Part shown: piece after piece, positions 48,201 through 60,500 of the stretch
How the letters are laid out: each line of letters starts with the position of its first letter
Position numbering within the stretch: the stretch's first letter is position 1
NCBI GenBank assembly: GCA_003342895.1
Contig: PTFA01000085.1
Location: 2,661,226 to 2,725,225 of the forward strand
Reading direction: 5' to 3'
DNA: 64,000 nt
DNA from: Casuarius casuarius
Lineage: Eukaryota; Chordata; Aves; Casuariiformes; Casuariidae
The notes under the pieces: generated by a model
The model's input: the letters and a program-made list of their open reading frames with translations, nothing else
Databases searched by the model: none
What the model was told of the DNA's origin: nothing
Made by a program: the position numbers and the translations under genes

Positions 48201-51200
48201 AGCACCCACATAAGTATGCCCCTACTGCCTCCTTTACATGGCAGTTACACGTTACAGCTCCTTTTAACTTTTAAGGATCCCTATTAAAAGACAAGTATAA
48301 CACACAACAGCACAATCACTCTAAGAGGAATGTGGAGTGTGACTGTCCACACGGTCACCGTTTCCGAGAGCATGCAGTTCCTGGAAAGCAGATCTCCTTT
48401 CAGCTCCAGGTAACTGATCATATGTAGGTTCACATTATAGATGGCTCCCTGCAGTGTCCAGTTCCAGGATGCAACTATGCTGAAGGGGTCAGACACTTGG
48501 GTACAAAGCCTGGAAAACTGAATTATCAAGGCTGTTCCACACCTACATACATTTGGCAAGTCATGCTGCCTGACCAGCGTAAAAACAGACCTCCATAGCN
48601 TTGCAAACTGGAACTTTGAGACACTTTTTCTCAGAGCTATATAGGCCCTTCATACTCTCAAAGAGTGCACCTGATTCTACAAGGANGTTTCTATTTAATG
48701 ATATCATCGCACTCAGGATACATCAAATATCTAATGAGATGCCTTTGGGCCTTGCGGTTTGCACTCCAGGACTACTTCCAAGGTAGAAATTAGCTTGAGT
48801 CTGCCAAAAGGCAAACATCCGGATAATGACAAACCTTGTAAGTGTGGGCGTCAGTGTTTTGAGAATTAGCGAGATTTGAGAAACAGATGTTGGAAGCGTA
48901 ATTTCCTGAGACATACAAGATTCAAAAAGTAACCTTAACCAGAGGTTATAGTACAAATGTGTCCCAGAAAAAGTCTGTTTTAATGCGGATTTATTTTAAT
49001 GCCTCTCTCTCTCCAACTCTTCTGGCTGAAATACCAGCTAGCATTAAGGCTGTTTTAATGAATAGGTGAAGTAGAGAGCACAGAGTCAGTGGCTCAAATG
49101 ACGACCCATTAGGGTAGTCAATACCAAATTCAAATTCCACTGCAGGATTTGGTGATTACAGTAATTCCGCAATAGTGAACATGCCTAAATGTATCAATGG
49201 ATAGGGCATCAATGACCTCCTAGGCTTTGAGGTTAATACGTGAGCTTGACTCACTGTGTAGGTGGAGCCAAAAACAGGCCAAAGAAAAACAAAATTAAAT
49301 GTAGTAAAGAAAAACGGGTTTCCTGAAATGAAAAGATGGCAGTCCTCAAAGCAGCAGCAGGCTCACAGCAGTCAAGAGTCACAACATGAACAACAACACT
49401 CCAGCTTTAACCAGATGGCTGAAAGAAAGTCATTGTAAAGGGATATGCAATGATCCCTCGCGTCATGTGCATGATATATGGAGCAGGTATAGCAGAAGTG
49501 CATCTATGGGTAATGCTAAGGCTAAAAGCATCTGACTCGAGTGCTTGGGCATATGCTTGTGGTATGAATACAGAGACTCACTCAGTGGAAAATAATTGAT
49601 TCCATTGTTTCAATTTGTCAGTTTATCACTAAGTCAAAGCAGGATTTAGCTGGGCTGAAATGTATGAAAAAGGCCCACTTTTTCCTCAAGGCACATAAAG
49701 AACGTGTGTGCCTGTTAAACTTGTAATAAAACTTTATCGTAGTTTAGGGAATGCTAAAATGTCAGACTAGAAAACATGTCAGAAACACTTTTCCTTTCTG
49801 ATTTCTAAAATGATAAATTGCTTTCCTCTGAATAAACGTCATCAGAACTAAGTCTTACGGTAACAGTTGTACACTGACATGTTAGAGGTAGCACTATGTA
49901 ACAAACAGGGACTGCAGAGATGTAAATACTCGTATCAGCAGGGAATATCAAACTGAGGACTTTCTGCATTACAAGTGCAAGTCATGAGCTCACTCACTGA
50001 ATAAGCATATTGCACTTGCATAAGACAAGTCATCCATTTGACATGCCAGAGGCCTTGAAAATACAGTTAGGTCAACAATGAATTAAATGGACCTAAGCNT
50101 ACTTAAGTAACTCTTTGCCAAATGGATCTCTAAAACCTAAGTGAAAAATAAAATCTTTCCTCATATTGATTTCTTCCCTTTAACCTTCTCATATTATGTG
50201 TCTTCAGGCAGTATAGCTGTGGTTTCCACAATGGAAAGTATTATCTTACCTTCACAGATACTTTTCACATCCTTTCTGTAATTTCATTACCTCTACTCTA
50301 AAGAGCACAGATTAAGGTTCCATCATATTTAAAGAAAAAGTCATGGGGGAAGGGGTTAAAGAGGAAAATGATCCTGTTCCTCCCTAGACTGTTTCCCTTT
50401 AAGCATTAATTGTTTAAAAAAGAATCCTTTTTAAATTGGACACCTACATTTGTCTTCTAAAAAGCCTTTTTCTGTTCTCTCACAATAAAAACGAGAGGCA
50501 AGACAAAAATAAAAGAATTGTTACAGCTGAAAATCCTGCTCTTTTGGAGGCTGCTGCAGTGGCTTGAGATAACCAGTCCTTCCTAAATGTGCCATGAATC
50601 TTTTTAACCATCACTTTTTCCACTCAGATAATTGCCTTTCTATGCATTTTCGAATGTGCTATGGCATATATTCTGACATGCAGATCTAGAACACAATACA
50701 ATAAAATCGCACCCATTAGTTCACCTAAAATATGTAAATACAAGCACTTTTCTTGACATTGCAGTTAAATCTTGCCATGTCATTTGTTATTTTTCCCCTA
50801 TTCTCCAGCTTCCATCACTGATTCTAGTAAAGTACTGTGTTCTTCTTTTGCCCTGTCCATTTTGTAGTCATCTTGAAGCTTGCTCAATTAATTTAGAGCA
50901 CTGTATCCTATTACTATGAGCTGACTGCACTTTGGAAATAAGAGATTACAAGTAAAGCAGTAACAAGAACTCTCATTCCACAGAAATTTGGTGATTGTTT
51001 TCCCTTTTGTATTTGCACGTAAGCCCCCACTGACATTAATGGAGGTATTCAAATGCACAAAGCAGTCTGCTTTGAAGACCACTGAAAGTCAGGATCCCCC
51101 CCCCCCTTTTTTTCTTTTTCTTTTTAAATCAAAACATGGTCAGAACCGCTCAGAAACAAATCTTCCTCACATTTAAGGAGTTGTTTCCAAGAAGTAGAAA

Positions 51201-52826
51201 TGGACCCTTATTAGACAAACATTCAAATAGAAATGACTGGAATGTTCATTACCAGACCTCCATACGGATCTCCATATAAGCGCCTGGCACTTTGGAAGAG
51301 AAGTGTAAGAAATGCAACAACGAATGACCTGCATTGGCCTTGGAGTAGATAAAAGCACATTTCAAAAGTATTTCTATCAGTAAAATCAATTTTATTGGTA
51401 TTTAGTTGATTCTAACCATCTCATCAAAACTTCTCTGCAGTGGCTATGTGGTGCTAAATAAAGAAGGCCTCCATAAACTGAGGCTAAGATATAGCTATAT
51501 TGATATTTCTGCATCTTCAAAGATGACCATGTCTATCTATGTATGCTTATTAAAGCTCTTTTAACATTTTTAATGAGAAATGTAACAACACTGAATTTCA
51601 ATTTTGGTAACTATTGTAGACAGATGATCCAGGCTTAATGCAGGTGGATGGACTGGATGACCATTTGAGGTCACTTTCAGCTGTAAAAGCCTATGAAATG
51701 TAAGCCAAAGTGTACTTTAAACAATTGCATCTGATCAGAAAGTGGAAATGCAAGTCAGTACAGCAGTGAGCTTGGCTCTTTACTGAGGGCCGCACTATGG
51801 GCACAATAGCCGAATAAAGCATTGGTTGCATATGGAATTGCTAAACATACAGAACATAATACTGTATCATGGGAATACAAGGCATCTTAAGAAAAACTGA
51901 TTCACTAACTGCAGTGGCAAACTGCAGATAATACTGGTAAAGACCGTCAGGCAGGTACAAATTTGGAGTTCAAGGGGGAAATAACAGCCCTCACTTACTA
52001 CACTTTGAGGGTATATGGTTGACTGAGAGAGACAATTAACGCAGGAGTTTCGGGGAAGTCAGAAGAGTAGACGGAAAGGGGTCAAGCATCCCATCATAAC
52101 TAGGAACGGCTAGAAGGATTTAGAGACAAGGAAGTTGGGATGAGTTGCAGGAGTAGATTAGCTGCGGGAAGATGATCAACTCGCTCTCTCAACTGTCATG
52201 GTCCACTACATGGAAACCTTTGAAAGTGAGGACAGACCATGATTTGGCACCAGTACACCAAATTATTAAAATGACTTCTAAAATTCCATCTACGTAAAAT
52301 TGTAGTATGTGTTTTTATTTTGAACTGACTTATATACATTCATGTTTAAATTCACCAAAAACAGGGTGCTATCATTGGTTCTGAAATTTGTGGTCAATCC
52401 GCTGTTCCCTGTGCGTCCTTTCTGTCTCCTGACCGATTCCTGCGCCTGCTGGTCGTTGTTTCACTAGTGTGGGGATTTATGAACTACCTTACTTCCCACT
52501 GCAGCTAATGACAAGGCCTGTGAGGATCAATGAAGTTACTGCATGAGCCAAAAAAAGAAAGCAACAGACTGTAAAGTGAATGAAACAAAAATGTTCCCCC
52601 TTTAGAAAGTCCTTTTATGACCTACTCCCGACACAAAGACTGGTACACTACAACAACCGGAGACAGGGCATACACCTGCCTAAAGAACCTGACAATTAGG
52701 GATGTATATGCATCATGAAGAAGATGGCCACCCGCCCGCTTCTAAAGGTCATACGTGATCACTGTCATCAGGTTACATTCCCAGGTCCAGCTACGTGGAG
52801 CTGGGAGTGATAATATAAGTGAAATC

Positions 52827-52864
<38 letters not shown>

Positions 52865-55800
52865 CACTCACCCACAAAATCCCCCTACCACTGATATACT
52901 AGAGCTTTGCCTGGGTAACCAAGACACTCAAAATTAGAGAGCAGAGACTGCAATGAAATAGATGGGGTAAACTAGCTCTGTTAACTTCAGTGTGATAGTG
53001 GACTTAAAGTATCAGCCCCTTCTTTATTTATTTCTGGTCTGAACTTTCAATTTTCAAGAGTAATGAATTACTGAATGATTCGTTACCAACTAAAATTAGT
53101 GGCCATCAGAAAACTTTCTCTGAAACACAGAAATTACATTTAAATTTACCCTGGCTCAAGGCATTAATGTGTAGGGTAAAGATCTTTCTTTATAGTAGCA
53201 GAATCTAATTTAGAAAAGTGCATTATCGATTCTATCCATTTGTCAGAATTTGCAGTGGTATTGAGCTCAACATTGCCAGTAACTAGAAATGTAATGTGTA
53301 TATGAAAAAAGCCAGGTGCACTGAAGTTATCACTAATTTTATTAGAATTCAATAGACAGTTTGCTTGTTTCTATTTTGAGACTCAAATGTTAGCTTTGTC
53401 TTCACCTTGATGAAAATTTACTGAAGAAATAAAATAATGATTTATCTGGTGGGGTCTCAGCAAGTTGCAAAGGCTAAGGACATTTTTTTCTTAGTGTATG
53501 AGTTAAAGTTAGTACTGTGATTTCTTAAAATATAAACTCTTGGGGAAAGGACTATGTTTTTATTCTATCTGTACAGGAAACAGCAAAATGCTCCATGGCT
53601 GAGATTGGTTCAGGTTTATGACTGAGATCCTAGGTGATGTTTTCAAATCTTTTGGTGTCAATTTTTTGAAAGGACTTGGAGGAAGGGAGGATTTAGTCTC
53701 CAGCTTTAACTGATATTTTACTGGAAACAAGCTCAGTAGCTGTTGACACTCTCTATGAACTGTTAGAACATCAATTCTTGAAGTGTGTGGTTTGAGAGTA
53801 ATATTTCAAAGGTTTTTCACAACCTTATGAAACTCGAGAGGAAATTATTGCAAATTTTGACACTGAATTTTGTCATGCTATTTTCATAAAATCAAGTTCC
53901 ATTTTCCTGAAGACATCCTCAAAAGCGGGGGCAGAAAGCCTCAAAACCTTTGTGTGGTACACGAACAACGGTTCTGATCCACTTTAAAGATACCTACAGA
54001 ACTCTATTAAGATGCCTATTACTACATAAGTTTTCAAAGGTAGTGAGATATGCTCTTGTATCTCAAAATCTAATCATTGTTCAATATAAAACTTCTGTTA
54101 TACCCTCAGTTTAGGGATGACAAGTATCATGCTGTCTGGTAACCATAATAGTTCTCTAAGGATCTCATAGAATGAGCTAGTCCTTAAGTATCTGATCCAG
54201 CCCGAGTGAGGCCAAAAAGAATGCGTGCAATTATGTTCTCTCTCTCTTTTCTCTGAATTGAAGGCCAAAATCAGCCTGACTTTAATTCCTCACAAAGCAA
54301 CCATCAGCTGCCTGGCAGGTGAACTCCTTAGAGGCAAGATAACCAAGCCATAAAATTTCATATCTCAATACCGATGTCCTGGAGATTCTGATTTGATAAT
54401 AACTTAAAACTTAAGGAGTACTGATTCTCCACACCAGAAGTGCCAGTACAAGCACTTAAGACGCTATAGCAATGAATGAGGTNCAGGCATAACACATTTG
54501 AGAGATATAAAACTACCTACAGCAACGGACGGAGAACAGTAAATCAAACGCCCTGAACAATGATGTGTTTTATCACAAAGATTAAAATTCAGTATCTCTG
54601 CATATGCAAAAATAGCAATGGTTGAACACAATCAGGATCCTTTAAGATACTCCCACATTGTGCTTAGACTCTATATGTGAAGTACATTCTATTTTATCCT
54701 CCCAGCTAAAAGAACTTATTAGTTTCATTTACTTTATATTCATGTAGATAAGACCACTAGTAATTTTTGTTATACTGTATCCCACACAACACTAATTTGC
54801 ATTTTTATATACAGCTGCTCATCTAACATGACAACACTTCATTAAGTCAGGTAAATATCCCTGTTTCAAGACGAAGAAAATTCTTTGTTCTGTACTAGCT
54901 GCTAAGCATCACATGACTGACTCACAGGAACTGCTATGAGCAGGTCTTTTAATTAAATCATTTCAGAAATATCTCACTAGGGTATTAAGAACAAATTCAA
55001 GCAGTCTAGGGATTGCTGAAAAAAAAAAAAAAAAAAAAAAAAAAAACAACCAACAACATGGGAACTGCCATAATTATCAGTCCATTCAGCTCACTAGCCT
55101 AACTAACTGCGACCAGTGGCAGATAGGTAGAGAAGAAAAAGAAAGAAGAAAAAAAAGCTATACACAGTGATCCTTCCCTTAGTATATACTCTGAGATTAG
55201 CGTAATGAATAGTTTATGGACTTCCCAAGTTAGAGGTTACATCCAGATCAATCTGTGAAATTCTACTCTATAAAAGTACTTAAACCATTTCTGAAGACAT
55301 TAATGCTGTCTCCTCCAGCAAATCTTGTGGCAGTAAGTTCCACAATACATTCATGTGTTATGTCAACTGTCTGTCTGATAATTTCATTCAGTACCTCCTG
55401 CCCTTATGAGAAGTAGTGCATAATTGTTCTCTACTCACCCGTTTGTATCAGTCATCCTATCTCATGATCTGGCAGGTAGCAAAAAGAAGGTCTAGAGCAA
55501 GCTTTCCAATTCCCAACTTTTAGCTCCATTGAGTAACTTAACATCATACTTGAGTACTCAGCCTAGGGAGCTAATTGGGCTTGCTTGAGCTAAGAACTTT
55601 TCTCAGGCTACTGACTTAGATGTCTAATTATGTCTTAAACAATCTAATTCTAGATTACTAAATTTGAGTATCTTGGTTGCAATCTCCAAATTGGACTCAA
55701 TCCAAAATACATGGTGTCTTTGAAAAGTATTGAAAATTTTTCCTCTTGTCTAATTTCTTCATTTGTGTAATAAGAAAAATGTATGTAGACATTTGTGTTA

Positions 55801-57591
55801 TGTAAAATTTCTAGGAAATATTTATATAATGGTTGAATGGCTAACATAATACAACATTTTATGCAAGTCACAATGAAATGAAAAGAACATTTCAGGGGAT
55901 CTTTATACCACCTGTTTTAAAGTTCTACAAATACCCCTCTGGATGCACTTTTTTCCCCCTCAATTAATTATGCTGGCACATAATCTACATAGGCTCTTTC
56001 AAAGACATTTCAATGCTTTTCATATAATATTGCTGAAAAATAATGGTTTCTGGAATGCTTCTCATACTAAAAATGAATATATAGGTAATATACTTTGAAT
56101 TACACTTCTTCTGTATTCTGCTCCTACTTCACACCATGTAACATAATGGGATAAGACAAGAATTTTTTTTTGAACTATGGTATGTACAAGATTTATTACA
56201 TGCCATTCCTTTTATTATTAGAGGTGAGCTAGGAAGGTCAACTTTTTAAGCTGCAGAGGAGGGGAATTCTACCGATACCCCAGTCGTCAAGGACACAGAC
56301 TTTAAACACACATACAGCTAATAGAAAAACACCCTGGAGCTGGATTCTAGTTAGGGTTGCACTATGCAGCTCTAGGACATAAGAGGCTGAACAGCTCTCA
56401 ATCAACTGATGAAAGAACCAGTTTTGTAAATTCTAGGCACAACTTACATCACAGGTTTCAACTCTGTGACTATTTAAACAGTAGTGAGGTATACACTAAC
56501 TATATTCTTACACTATGCAATATTATTGAGGAAGATGACTAGCAAAACAGCTCTACCAAAATGCTTAGCTACTAAAAGCTTTAATAATTTAATATAGAAG
56601 TGCTATGTTGATGACGATGGTATTTACAATAGAATTAATGATGTCTTAAGTTTTCCTTGCATTTTTTTTGTTTATAAAATTTTAAAATTTATTCTCTTGT
56701 GTATATTTTTGGAATTAAACCTGAAAGCTACTACATAACTACTACAAGGCCAGCTTATCATTAGAAATAATCATATACTAGGATTTTGCTAGAGAATCCC
56801 GTGCTTAGTGTAGAAAAACCCTAAATGAATTTCTCGCTTTCTTCAGAAACCCAAATTTCTAAGCTGTATTGTAGGCATCTGGTAAACCACAGGGATGACT
56901 GAATGCTGAAAATTTTTCCAAAGATCCTCTGTTAAATTAAATCCTTATGGTGTGAAAATCTCTTATGCTTCCATTTATGTAAAATGATGGTCAAATACTT
57001 CTGAAGAAAGTGGAAGGTGCTTCTTGTTCAATACATGACATTGCCCCAGTGTTTGGAAAAAATACAAATACAGGCAGTACTTTAGAAATTTTTTTTAGGT
57101 CAATGTAAAGTAAAAGAAATTTGAAATAGATTTCAAGTAAGAGTTCACAGAACTCCTTGTTCTTTTAGTACCAGCTGTTCAAACACAGAGTCTACTGTCT
57201 TCAAAAGGATTTATATATACAGAGTGGAAAGCGTATTAAATTCAATTCAATTTTCTGCACATTTTCTTTAACTTCTGATCCCATCTCTCTCTGCAAGGGA
57301 GATATCTACCTAAATATTTTCCTGTTTCTGTGGCTGGTTTTGCCCTTGAACAGTAATGGAAAAGGGAAGACCTTAGCATGCCATTTTGCTCCATGGTACC
57401 AAACTCACTTGGCAAAACCTCTGAGAGGCAAGCTATAGAGTTTAGCAAGATATAGATTATAAGCAGTCAGAAGCAATACCTTTAGCTCAGGCATGTTTAT
57501 TATAAGCTGCATAGGTAGTTTAACATCTGGGTCCTTTGTATAGTCCATGGGCACAACGTTTGGTGCCATTTCATGGTACCGGCCATGCAAC
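33987..57591 (-). CDS. CIB2: Calcium and integrin-binding family member 2, last four coding exons (5' partial)
   Basis: Joining, on the - strand, 57591-57480, 45776-45629, 44696-44501 and 34008-33987 gives 158 residues in phase. They match CIB2 residues 30-187, ending with the family's STFHIRI. CIB2 is a small EF-hand protein. In hair cells it binds TMC1/2 and is needed for mechanotransduction; human variants cause DFNB48 deafness. EF3 loop is [12 protein letters not shown] (116-127) and EF4 loop [12 protein letters not shown] (157-168). Both have Asp at loop position 12, a CIB feature that favours Mg2+. Paralogue CIB3 is the main alternative. [29 protein letters not shown] and the SH2D7 linkage favour CIB2. 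Exons 1-2 (residues 1-29) were not found up to 64000. Confidence 0.93.
38354..38385 (+). repeat. (A6G)n-like purine tract
   Basis: Poly-A interrupted by regularly spaced G (AAAAAAG units), all purine for about 32 bases. Confidence 0.8.
38664..38807 (-). other. 47-codon open frame of unknown nature in a CIB2 intron
   Basis: On the - strand, ATG at 38807 opens 47 codons to TAG at 38666-38664; a TAG directly precedes the ATG. The predicted peptide (starts [15 protein letters not shown], ends [12 protein letters not shown]) was not recognised. The stretch is notable for clustered CpGs (GGCGCGCTG, GTCATCGCTGG) in AT-rich surroundings and an amino-acid composition that looks protein-like. It could be a small exon, a retrocopy fragment or chance. 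Confidence 0.2.
39193..39237 (+). repeat. (AAAAC)n pentanucleotide array
   Basis: About eight AAAAC units, nearly perfect, with one AC(C)AAAC variant at the right end. May be a retrotransposon tail that expanded, or a simple repeat. Confidence 0.9.
39660..39872 (+). repeat. Old amniote MIR-like SINE, longer copy
   Basis: The order 'TTATATAGTACCTATTACAA - AAGTTCTCAGTG - GGTAAGCGCTGTTCCCATGT - TACAGTAAAAGGAAGGCAAA - GATCACCTGCTGAAGCAATG - GCAGAGCCAAGGACAAAACC' follows the amniote SINE phrase 'tatatagcgc...caaagcgctttac...ccattttacagatgggaaactgaggca...ggtcacccagcaagtcagtggcagagccgggaatagaacc'. Family name tentative; diverged. Confidence 0.6.
44501..44696 (-). CDS. CIB2: CIB2 exon with EF-hands 3 and 4
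   Basis: On the - strand, acceptor TTTTACTGTTTAG (AG at 44698-44697), donor GTATTA at 44500. Completes Asp116 and encodes residues 117-180 plus two bases of Ser181. Carries both metal-binding loops: D/N/D at 116/118/120 with Asp127, and D/D/D at 157/159/161 with Asp168. The longest uninterrupted CIB2 evidence in the window. Confidence 0.95.
45629..45776 (-). CDS. CIB2: CIB2 exon with the vestigial EF-hand 2 region
   Basis: On the - strand, acceptor TCTGTTTTTCACAG and donor GTAAAG at 45628. Encodes residues 67-115 plus the first base of Asp116: [20 protein letters not shown], then [20 protein letters not shown], then KAIYAFKIY. The FSEDGEG loop is the degenerate EF2 of the family. Confidence 0.95.
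51097..51127 (+). repeat. Polypyrimidine tract (C run followed by T-rich run)
   Basis: About 11 C followed by T-rich sequence with single C interruptions; about 30 bases of pure pyrimidine. Confidence 0.8.
51641..51702 (+). repeat. Old CR1 LINE 3' end
   Basis: GGATGGACTGGATGACCATT, TGAGGTCACTTTCAG and CTGTAAAAGCCTATGAAATG follow the CR1 3' end phrase 'cttggactagatgacctcttgaggtcccttccaactctaaaattctatgat'. Diverged, + orientation, truncated. Confidence 0.65.
52829..52859 (+). repeat. T31 homopolymer
   Basis: 31 consecutive T followed by A5. Could be the poly-A tail of a minus-strand retroposed sequence, but no body or target duplication was recognised. Confidence 0.9.
53527..53642 (+). repeat. 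Second copy of the old MIR/CORE-SINE-type 3' end
   Basis: ATAAACTCTTGGGGAAAGGA, CTATGTTTTTATTCTATCTG, TACAGGAAACAGCAAAATGC and CCTAGGTGATG share word order with the copy at 22163 (unit: TGTAAACTC...GGCAGG...TTCTGT.TTTGTACAG...CACAATG). Confidence 0.55.
54795..54945 (+). repeat. Possible old MIR-like SINE remnant
   Basis: TTAAGTCAGGTAAATATCCC, TGTTTCAAGACGAAGAAAAT and GCTGCTAAGCATCACATGAC resemble a decayed 'aagtatcattatccccattttacagatgggaaactg...aaggtcacacgac' pattern, as in the copy at 39660. Tentative. Confidence 0.35.
55019..55046 (+). repeat. A28 homopolymer
   Basis: 28 consecutive A followed by CAACCAACAAC. Possibly a retroposon tail; no body recognised upstream. Confidence 0.9.
55285..55470 (-). 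repeat. Old CR1-type LINE remnant
   Basis: GGCAGTAAGTTCCACAATAC, GTTATGTCAACTGTCTGTCT, CCTGCCCTTATGAGAAGTAG, TAATTGTTCTCTACTCACCC and CAGTCATCCTATCTCATGATC follow the widespread sauropsid CR1 phrase 'ggcagtgagttccacaggttaattatgcgttgtgt...ttatgagaaggagtaaataa..cttccctattcactttctccacaccagtcatgattttatagacctc', which is the reverse of the element's coding strand. Confidence 0.6.
57480..57591 (-). CDS. CIB2: CIB2 exon with the MDYTKDPDV segment
   Basis: On the - strand, acceptor CTGTTTACAG (AG at 57593-57592), donor GTATTG at 57479. Starts with the last base of Lys29 and encodes residues 30-66: [37 protein letters not shown]. This region forms the N-lobe linker of CIB proteins. Differences from human CIB2 (RFYELAPNLVPMDYRKSPIV) are scattered and conservative. 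Confidence 0.93.
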
Positions 57592-60500
57592 CTGTAAACA
57601 AGCAGAAAAAAACAGCCCCTTTAGATAACTAATGCCACTCATAAAATAATCAAACTTGTCTTGCAGATCTAATCACTGTTTTTAGTCCACAAGTCAGAGC
57701 CCAAATTCCCATCTTTTTGAAGAAAGAAGGCTTTGATGCAGTTTCTAGCGTAACTGCTACTAACATCCATGCATAACTTTGGGTGCATAACATGAGTATG
57801 TTCCATGAATACGTTCACAGTATCTGCACATAATATTTAATACCATATTGGTACATGTATGCAAGAGGTAGGACTGGACCGATGTACTAACACTGTGCAT
57901 ATAATNCAGGGATCAAACCTCAGTGCAAACTGTTGATTGGTCTACACAACACAAGAATGAAGTTGTTTAACAGGCCAGACACAGACAAAGAAATTTAAGT
58001 CAAATGATATGTGATTGTGATGCTATGGACAAAGTATCCCAGAGAGACCTCACTGCTGAATAAAAAAACAAACAACCCTTTTTCCCATCTGTCCCTCACT
58101 AACGTTGAAGATTTAGACTTAAAATTCTAGCACTGGCTGCCACCAGCACACAGACCATTTCCACTTCAGTTCCATTTCACATAGCTTTCTTTTTTCCCCC
58201 CCTTCATTCATGACTCAGCTTATTAATAAAGACAGTATGTTTTAAAAGAAATAAACAAGTGTTTTTCCCTAGAGATGCAAATCAGACATCCATAAACCTA
58301 GTTTCACTCTCTAAATCTTGCTTATTATGTTAACAGTATTATATCATAGCTTGGGTAAGGGAGCTGGAGGAGGAGACAGACAATGAAACACACAGATGTT
58401 TCAAAGCTGAACACTAGCAAATTATAGAAGTTGGCTCAGTCTCCTGCATGACCTGAGCTATGTTTAACGAATTAACAAGTGTTAATTCCCCACCACCACC
58501 CCTTTATCCACTGCCTCCAAATATTCTTGTTTATGTCTAGGCAAAACCATAGCCCAAAAGCCAAGAGAAAACAGGCATATGTAAAAAACAAATCAAATCG
58601 TGTAGGAAGTAAATTTTAAAACTGTCAGCACATTTATTCTCACCAGGATTCTCACTCAAATTAGGAACAGAAACATTCCCAGTGAAATGGGTATCCAATC
58701 AAACTCACCTACAGATCCCAAATTTTGAGCAACCACACTAACTGGACTGCTCTCAAGCAACCTACAGACAGAAACTGTCTGCGAAGTAAAGCATTACCTG
58801 CCTAGATGCAATTCATGTATAGAGAGGTTAATTCTCGTGATTTGCTGATTTTACTGATTCTATTGATGTTTCATCTCTAGTGGCCAAATATCTAGTATTA
58901 AAGACTCGGTCAAATAAAAGAACACAAAAATATTGAAGGGATGACTTACATCCTAATATTTGGCAAAGGTTATTCGAAGAAAATCTTGTTCTCATAGGAA
59001 TGCTATATGCCAACATTAGTAATATTCATCTGTATTTCACTAGCAACAAGAATCCTAGTATGTTAAATATTACCTTCAATTCCCAGCCCAAAGATCAGAC
59101 AGCCTGTAAAAAAATAAACAGGCAGATACAAAAATACACCAATAGTTTTCTTACATATGTAGTGGAAAAATAAAGTCAGGTTCACTTGCTGCTAGTCTTG
59201 TACAATAATGTCCTCGATACAGCAAAAAAAGGTTTAGCCAGCATGCATGCTTTAATCTAACACACCATCCAGGGAACACGGAGATATTCTAAACCAAGTA
59301 TTTAAAAGACAGCATCTAATAAATTCTCCTAGAGCCACCAACTTCCCAACAAAAAGAACAGCATCTCTTCACTCAGATCCTTGACAAAACGCTAGATGCA
59401 ACGGTGAGCATCGCTCTGAGAGGGCAGCTCACACATTCTTAGAGGTGGGTGCTGCTCCTGTACAACAGTTTTACTCAGTCCTTAAGTGCCAATGTATTAT
59501 ACCCGACAAGCTGTTTGAACTAATTTTCTAAAGTCAGCTCAGGCCAGCATGAGGTACCCATTACCCTCCATTTTTAACGCTGCTTCCATATGCCACGTTT
59601 CTCCTTCCCTTCCTTATATCCATTACAACCCTAGCAATATTCCAAAAGACACACAATGTGCACTGTGTTCTTTCCTGAGACTGTGTTTTTCATAAATTTT
59701 TAGGTTACTATTTTGCTTTCAAGTGATGACAAATTTGCATATACAAATATCCACACCAAAACACTTGAGGCTTCCACCTACAACTGGTGTCCAAGGCTCC
59801 TCCTGTAACTCTATTTGGGAAAAACTGTTACAAAAATAAGTTAAATCATTATACAGGATATAGTATACTCTAGACAAAAACTGAGAAGAATTTTTAGAGA
59901 TATAGTTGATTAAACTCCAAAGACAGTGAACGCCAACAAGCTGCCATCTTGTGCATCATGATCATTAACACATGAAAAAAATCAGCAAAATCACCAAAGG
60001 TCTTGATGCTAATAAATACCAGGATTAGGGTAAGATTTCCTGACCATTGTTCAAAAGCTGTCTTTAGCATACTTTCTGTTACTTAATATATACTTAATAA
60101 TATCCATTATATACTACATATACTATATTACATAATATACTTAATGATATCTATTAGCAAGGGCACTGTCAGCCGTCTTATGATTTATCCAAGATGTTGC
60201 GCCATTTGTCATATGGCTTTAGTTAACTATTCGAAGTTGCAATTTACTTTCTATGAATCATGCGGGCAGGAAGCCATGAAAAAAACCCTCTCTCAAAATG
60301 AAACCCTAGCTGTAAGAGATTGCGCTGCATCCAGTAGGGCCAGAAGGTGATCTCCAGTACGAAAGGTTAAAGGATTAATGTTTCTCACAATGCCACTTCA
60401 CAGGAGAAAAATTCAGAAAGATGACCAGGAGTAAATCTGTGGTTATAATTTATGGTCACAAAAATAATGTATTGCCAGTATTTATTTCTGCTTTAACTAA

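Larger units (their letters stand above)
45777..57479 (-). other. CIB2 intron between the RYHEMAP exon and the EF2 exon (11.7 kb)
   Basis: No recognisable gene in either orientation. It contains CR1 and SINE remnants, a C/T tract at 51097 and two long homopolymers (52829 T31, 55019 A28). Confidence 0.85.
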
